From Paenibacillus_E sp040812395 (lineage in GTDB: Bacteria > Bacillota > Bacilli > Paenibacillales > NBRC-103111), in assembly GCF_040812395.1 (NCBI RefSeq), contig NZ_JBFNXH010000006.1:62001-126000 (forward strand): a stretch of DNA of 64,000 bases. The letters run 5' to 3'. Position 1 is the first letter of the stretch. Each line of letters begins with the position of its first letter. Positions 60,169 through 64,000 of this stretch are shown piece by piece. The notes under the pieces were generated by a model. The model ran no database searches. It had not been told where the DNA came from and was given only the letters and a program-made list of their open reading frames with translations. Position numbers and translations under genes: made by a program.

Positions 60169-61509
60169 TTAGAGCAAAAATAGATTGAAATATATCGTTG
60201 CAACAATCAGGAGCAGGAGAGATACAGGGGCTGCAACAATGAAATACGCCCGGTGAGAAAGCCCTCCTCCGTTTTGTCCTGCGAGACCAGCCGCAAACAT
60301 ACTTGCTGTTGAACCAAACAAAGTTGCGCTCCCTCCAATGGCCGCGCCTATGATTAATGACCACCAAAGCGGTGAAATCGAGATATCCCCTACATCAGCT
60401 AAAATAAATCCTGTATGTTGAATAACAGGGAGCATCGCGGCTACATAAGGAATTGTATCCATCATCGCAGAACCAATACTTGTCAGCCACAGCACGAGAT
60501 TAGTTAAAAACGGTATGCTGCCTTGGCTGATTTCCAATCCTCTGGCTGCCACAAATCCGCTAACTCCCGCGTATGCAAGTCCTCCTACCATAATAAACAG
60601 GCCCAGAAAGAATAGGACTTGGGTCTCCATAACGCCCTGCACCACCGTGCGGTAGTCTCTGCTTTTCACCAGATGAATAATCGATTTATAATCGAGGGCT
60701 AACAACGCTGCTGCGCCAACAGCCCCAATATATGAAGCTTTCCAATCAAGAACCCCTTGCAAAACAAAGGCAAGCAGCGTAAGCACTGCAGCTATGCTCA
60801 CTCCCCAAAGCAGCACTGGATCTCTAGTCAGGTAGGAGATCGGCTGCAAACTCAGAAGCTCTCTTTTGTGAGAATCCGATACAATGAGTTTCTTGCCATA
60901 AAGCAGCCACATGACCACGTAAACGATTAAAAGCAAAATCACTACAAGTGGGGCAAGGACTACCAGAAAACGCCCCATCGTAAGCCCTGCCGCAATGCCA
61001 ATCATTCGATTCGGCATATTGCCTAGGAGTGTTGCTGCGCCGCCGACATTAGCGGACAACACAACAGCGATCAGAAAAGGTACAGAGGACAATTTCAACA
61101 TCTTTGTTGCGCTTAGAAGAATAGGAACGATAACAGCTATTGCTAGAAAAGCATCCAAAACTGCTGAAATTGCCGCAACAAGTAGAGATAAACTAAGTAA
61201 AATCGTAAATGGCTTCAAGCGGAACTTTCGTATGATTGCACTTGCCGCATAAGCGATAAGGCCTGTCTTTTCCATAATGCCAGCAATCACGGTTAAGCTT
61301 GCAAATAGTAGAAGTGCATGCCAATTCGCGAATGTGGAAAAGGCTTTGCCCATAGGAACAATGCCCAGAACGATCATGAGCAGCGCCCCGCCCAATGCGG
61401 TGTAAGTGCGATCCCATTTTTCAATCAACATACACACGTAGGCTGCTGCAAAAATAAGAATAGCCATAATGGCTTGCCACATTACAGGCCCTTGTGAAAA
61501 TTCAGTCAT
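60169..61509 (-). CDS. ArsB/NhaD-type anion or Na+/H+ permease
   Basis: This ion permease of 446 residues belongs to the IT superfamily (ArsB, NhaD, SLC13). About 11-12 helices are visible. Motifs are FAAAYVCMLIEKWDRTYTAL at the N-terminus, ANVGGAATLLGNMPNRMIG in the middle and IGGSATLFGSTASMFAAG near the C-terminus; the twin GG-T-N/S signatures form the transport site. I start at ATG 61509, preceded by GGGGAAGTG. No arsR or arsC is near, so arsenite export is not implied. It is divergent from yrzE. Confidence 0.88.
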   Translation of the reverse strand: MTEFSQGPVMWQAIMAILIFAAAYVCMLIEKWDRTYTALGGALLMIVLGIVPMGKAFSTFANWHALLLFASLTVIAGIMEKTGLIAYAASAIIRKFRLKPFTILLSLSLLVAAISAVLDAFLAIAVIVPILLSATKMLKLSSVPFLIAVVLSANVGGAATLLGNMPNRMIGIAAGLTMGRFLVVLAPLVVILLLIVYVVMWLLYGKKLIVSDSHKRELLSLQPISYLTRDPVLLWGVSIAAVLTLLAFVLQGVLDWKASYIGAVGAAALLALDYKSIIHLVKSRDYRTVVQGVMETQVLFFLGLFIMVGGLAYAGVSGFVAARGLEISQGSIPFLTNLVLWLTSIGSAMMDTIPYVAAMLPVIQHTGFILADVGDISISPLWWSLIIGAAIGGSATLFGSTASMFAAGLAGQNGGGLSHRAYFIVAAPVSLLLLIVATIYFNLFLL

Positions 61510-61607
61510 ATGCTCACTTCCCCTCCAAACAGTCTGTACTAATTCTATGTGTACAACCATACAATGATGTTAACGGAAATTTCGAATATAAGAAAGGATT
61601 GGTGTCT

Positions 61608-61997
61608 ATGAACCCTATGCGAAGTGTCAGTCAGGTTCGAATTACGTCTCCTCTATTTTCTGGACTTCTCTACTCATTAATCATGATGACGATCGGAACA
61701 TTAGTTACATCCTTATTCTTACTGTTGACGAGTGCTCAAGAAACGTCCTTGCATACGCTAACTACGATTATTCATGCGGCTTCCCTGTTTATTGGCGGCT
61801 GGGTTTCCGGTAAAAGGGCAGGTGCGCGAGGCTGGTACCATGGCGGGATACTTGGTTTTGTTTATTTTTTGCTTATCTTCTTAATCGGGTTTCTTGCTTT
61901 TGATGCAGGACTCAACTTACAATCGTTGCAATTGCTAATCATCCTTTTCATTTCGGGAGCTTTAGGCGGGATGCTCGGAGTGAACACGCGCAAATAA
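61608..61997 (+). CDS. yrzE: TIGR04086 family membrane protein (YrzE)
   Basis: This small membrane protein of 129 residues has four helices, function unknown. It matches the TIGR04086 / YrzE pattern: SPLFSGLLYSLIMMTIGTLV, SLFIGGWVSGKRAGARGWYHGG (in two blocks), and the C-terminal GGMLGVNTRK. I start at ATG 61608, with AAAGGATT upstream; a longer frame overlaps the divergent permease. It occurs between yajC and spoVB in many Bacillales. Confidence 0.88.
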   Translation: MNPMRSVSQVRITSPLFSGLLYSLIMMTIGTLVTSLFLLLTSAQETSLHTLTTIIHAASLFIGGWVSGKRAGARGWYHGGILGFVYFLLIFLIGFLAFDAGLNLQSLQLLIILFISGALGGMLGVNTRK

Positions 61998-62092
61998 GTA
62001 GTTTCCGTGAAATTATCACCTTCCCCCTTCAAATGTGGTATAATATCATAGTTCTTCACGCAACTAATTTCCATTTTTAGGGGGAAAACACC

Positions 62093-62929
62093 ATGAGTCC
62101 CTTTCAGTCTATGACACATGCAACGATTTATATCGTTATTACCGTCTTCGTTTTTCTAACGATTGCCACACGAAAAAACCCATTTGCCATAGCCGGAAGC
62201 TTTGTGCAAGAGATCTTTACATCACGCAAGTACATGCTGCATTTTATTGCCTTGATCATCATCTTATTTTTCAATAAATTCGAGCTTTGGCTTGAGCAAA
62301 CCATCAATTTTAAAGCTGATTTCACGAAATCGATTTATCGCGTTGAAGGCAACTTTGTCGCTGCGATCCAGCATTTCTTTCACCAGGATTTGCTTACTTA
62401 TGTGAGCAGTTATTTCTACGTTGTCGTCTTCCCGGCTGTCATGATCGCTTCAATCGGCATTTATACGTATCAGAAAAACTATAAACTTTTCTACGCTATC
62501 TGTTATGCGCTCATGTTTAATTATATGATTGCCATCCCATTTTATCTGTTTTTCCCAGTAAATGAAGTCTGGTCGTTTCATCCGAATGTGAAGCTGCTCA
62601 TTCTCGATGTGTTTCCGACGTTCGAACAGGACTATCGCCCGTTGTCCGGTCTAGATAACTGTTTCCCAAGTCTGCATACATCCATCTCCGTATCGATGGC
62701 CGTCATTGCAGTAAAAAGCCGCAATACTTTCTGGAAAATTTTCGTGCCTTGCTCTTCGGCATTCATCATTTTCACGATTTTCTACCTTGGCATCCATTGG
62801 CTGTCCGATATGTGCGCCGGAGTCATTCTTGGCGTGGTCGCAGCGAGACTTGCCCTGAGGATTTCCGAAGGCCATCTCGTGCTAGGCGAGCAAGCGCTGC
62901 TGCAGCGGCTGAAGAAAAACCAAATGTAA
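62093..62929 (+). CDS. PAP2-superfamily phosphatase (inositol-phosphotransferase-like)
   Basis: This membrane phosphatase of 278 residues has about six helices. The PAP2 signature is split: NCFPSLHTSISVSMAV (SxxH with the catalytic His) and GIHWLSDMCAGVILG (second His and Asp). The third, Arg-containing motif of classical PAP2 is replaced, as in the Aur1/Ipt1-like PAP2_3 branch. Likely substrates are phosphatidic acid or prenyl/diacylglycerol phosphates at the membrane. ATG 62093 follows AGGGGG; a TATAAT at 62039-62044 is a likely -10 box. It is convergent with yajC. Confidence 0.87.
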   Translation: MSPFQSMTHATIYIVITVFVFLTIATRKNPFAIAGSFVQEIFTSRKYMLHFIALIIILFFNKFELWLEQTINFKADFTKSIYRVEGNFVAAIQHFFHQDLLTYVSSYFYVVVFPAVMIASIGIYTYQKNYKLFYAICYALMFNYMIAIPFYLFFPVNEVWSFHPNVKLLILDVFPTFEQDYRPLSGLDNCFPSLHTSISVSMAVIAVKSRNTFWKIFVPCSSAFIIFTIFYLGIHWLSDMCAGVILGVVAARLALRISEGHLVLGEQALLQRLKKNQM

Positions 62930-62954
62930 GCTTTTCAACCATACAAAGCCAAAT

Positions 62955-62990
62955 AAAAAGCGAGAACCTGATAAGAGGATCTCGCTTTTT
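62955..62990. terminator. Bidirectional terminator (PAP2 gene / yajC)
   Basis: AAAAAGCGAGA and TCTCGCTTTTT are perfect 11-base arms around a 14-base loop. Confidence 0.92.
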
Positions 62991-63004
62991 ATTGTATACC
63001 GTAA

Positions 63005-63304
63005 CTATTCTTTCGCGATAGAGTTGATGGCAGAACGATCGAACGTCATTTTCGTAGCATCGTTAACGCGCAGCACGCAAATATCGTCTGTAATTTCCAT
63101 TATCGTTCCATGCAGCCCACCGATAGTAACGACCTTATCCCCTTTTTTCAACGCCCCTAGCATTTGATTGCGGGTCTTTTGTCTTTTTTGCTGTGGACGA
63201 ATAAGTAAGAAGTAAAGTACAACAAACATGAGCACTAACGGCCCGTATGTATACAAATATCCTACTGCTCCTGTGTTAGCAGCAGCATCAGCTAATAAAA
63301 ACAT
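63005..63304 (-). CDS. yajC: Preprotein translocase subunit YajC
   Basis: This small accessory protein of the SecDF complex has 99 residues. One helix (about 18-37, LVLMFVVLYFLLIRPQQKRQ) is followed by the cytoplasmic YajC domain (LGALKKGDKVVTIGGLHGTI). The spacing of 15 nt after tgt shows co-transcription. The tgt-yajC pair is conserved in most bacteria. Confidence 0.95.
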   Translation of the reverse strand: MFLLADAAANTGAVGYLYTYGPLVLMFVVLYFLLIRPQQKRQKTRNQMLGALKKGDKVVTIGGLHGTIMEITDDICVLRVNDATKMTFDRSAINSIAKE

Positions 63305-63319
63305 GGGTATCCTCCTTTC

Positions 63320-64000
63320 TTAAAATCCTCTTTCATTATCATTCAGCCCATATGCCTCAAAGAAAGTATCACGGAAATCGAGCAATCGATCCTCCATAAT
63401 CGCTTCTCTCACATCACGCATGAGCTGCAATAGAAAGTGCAGATTATGATAAGTAGTCAGCCTGATACCAAAGGTTTCATCTGCTTTAATCAAGTGCCGA
63501 ATATAAGCTCTGCTGTAATTCTTACAGGTGTAGCATGAACATTTCGGATCAATAGGACCGAAATCTTCGGCATACTTCGCATTGCGGATCACAAGCCGCC
63601 CAGCGCTCGTCATGCATGTACCGTTCCTGGCAATACGTGTCGGTAACACACAGTCGAACATGTCGATCCCGCGAATTGAGCCTTCTATTAAAGCATCCGG
63701 AGATCCAACCCCCATCAAATAACGAGGTTTGTTTGCAGGAAGCAGCGGTGTCGTATAGTCCAGCACCTCATACATCAAATGCTTAGGCTCACCTACGCTC
63801 AGTCCACCAATAGCATACCCCGGAAAATCCATGGAAGTCAACTGCTGTGCGCTGAGTCGGCGCAGATCCTCGTGCATGCCGCCTTGGACGATGGCAAAAA
63901 GACCTTGATCCTCTGGTCTTGCATGGCTTTGCAAGCAGCGCTCCGCCCAACGAGAGGTTCTTTCTAACGATTTCTTAAGGTAATCGTATTCTGCCGGATA
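63320..64000 (-). CDS. tgt: tRNA-guanine transglycosylase, C-terminal part (cut by right edge)
   Basis: The enzyme exchanges G34 for preQ1 in tRNAs with GUN anticodons. The last 227 residues are visible; the frame is open to position 64000 (beginning YPAEYDYLKKSLERT). Motifs are AIVQGGMHEDLR, YAIGGLSVGEPK, the catalytic Asp region RGIDMFDCVLPTRIARNGT and the zinc site CSCYTCKNYSRAYIRHL. It is upstream of yajC as usual; queA and ruvAB would be expected further right. Confidence 0.97.
   Translation of the reverse strand, partial: YPAEYDYLKKSLERTSRWAERCLQSHARPEDQGLFAIVQGGMHEDLRRLSAQQLTSMDFPGYAIGGLSVGEPKHLMYEVLDYTTPLLPANKPRYLMGVGSPDALIEGSIRGIDMFDCVLPTRIARNGTCMTSAGRLVIRNAKYAEDFGPIDPKCSCYTCKNYSRAYIRHLIKADETFGIRLTTYHNLHFLLQLMRDVREAIMEDRLLDFRDTFFEAYGLNDNERGF

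Noticed and set aside
60169..61509. Arsenite resistance pump
   Set aside because: The fold is ArsB/NhaD type but no arsR, arsC or arsA is near, so the ion is left open.

Overview
The window looks like a chromosomal segment of a low-to-mid GC, endospore-forming Firmicute, most likely Paenibacillus or a close relative. The evidence is three T-box leaders, many AGGAGG ribosome binding sites with TTG and GTG starts, sporulation genes (spoVB, a PBP of the PbpI type, a kinase flanked by Spo0A boxes), and a long run of genes in the order known from the Bacillus subtilis yrr/yrv/yrb region. No tRNA, rRNA, prophage, insertion sequence or CRISPR array was found.

Layout. 1-3804 (minus): an accessory biosynthetic operon cut by the left edge, with an AsbC-like aryl-AMP ligase, an AsbD-like carrier protein, a second carrier protein, a GT4 glycosyltransferase and a second AMP ligase. 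4029-8245: a glycerophosphodiester phosphodiesterase divergent from a three-gene Ugp-like ABC importer that lacks its own ATPase. 8271-10360: a T-box, serC and a YdeI-type protein. 10453-15354 (minus): the complete pyruvate dehydrogenase operon (E1 alpha, E1 beta, E2, E3). 15573-20487: an esterase, the octanoyl transferase LipL (which would feed lipoylation of the nearby E2), a KinB-like sensor kinase, and a class B PBP. 20488-21147: a repeat-rich intergenic region. 21148-31081 (minus): a chemoreceptor, two U32 tRNA-hydroxylation proteins, mltG, two DUF1292 proteins, ruvX, ireB and T-box-controlled alaS. 31545-38284: small genes, a predicted Fur-controlled small RNA, yrrI, yrrD, yrvO, cymR and mnmA. 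38279-44017 (minus): rarA, tcdA, aspS, hisS and a T-box. 44061-47878: a YodB-like regulator with its DoxX target, a very acidic protein, and an FAD oxidoreductase. 47944-64000: dtd, relA, apt, recJ, a CDF transporter, secF, secD, comN, spoVB, yrbG, an anion/arsenite-type permease, yrzE, a PAP2 protein, yajC and partial tgt.

How the parts fit. Much of the window serves translation and tRNA quality: alaS, hisS and aspS under T-box control, U34 modification (mnmA with yrvO; the two U32 proteins; tgt), t6A cyclisation (tcdA), and D-aminoacyl-tRNA removal (dtd). Protein export (secD, secF, yajC, comN) and the stringent response with purine salvage (relA, apt) follow the standard Bacillales order.

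The most interesting new signals are: (i) a consensus sigma-A promoter overlapped by two Fur boxes that drives only a structured, CU-rich RNA of about 165 nt ending in a terminator, which is a candidate FsrA-type iron-sparing sRNA (31778-31976); (ii) an AsbC/AsbD aroyl-loading pair beside a glycosyltransferase instead of petrobactin genes (1-3804); (iii) a dispersed hairpin module with covarying stems, sitting directly against the Shine-Dalgarno of pdhB, recJ and comN; (iv) a four-copy intergenic repeat family at 20677-20857; (v) two identical inverted Spo0A boxes in front of a membrane sensor kinase. All identifications come from reading the sequence and from memory of protein families; no database search was run.
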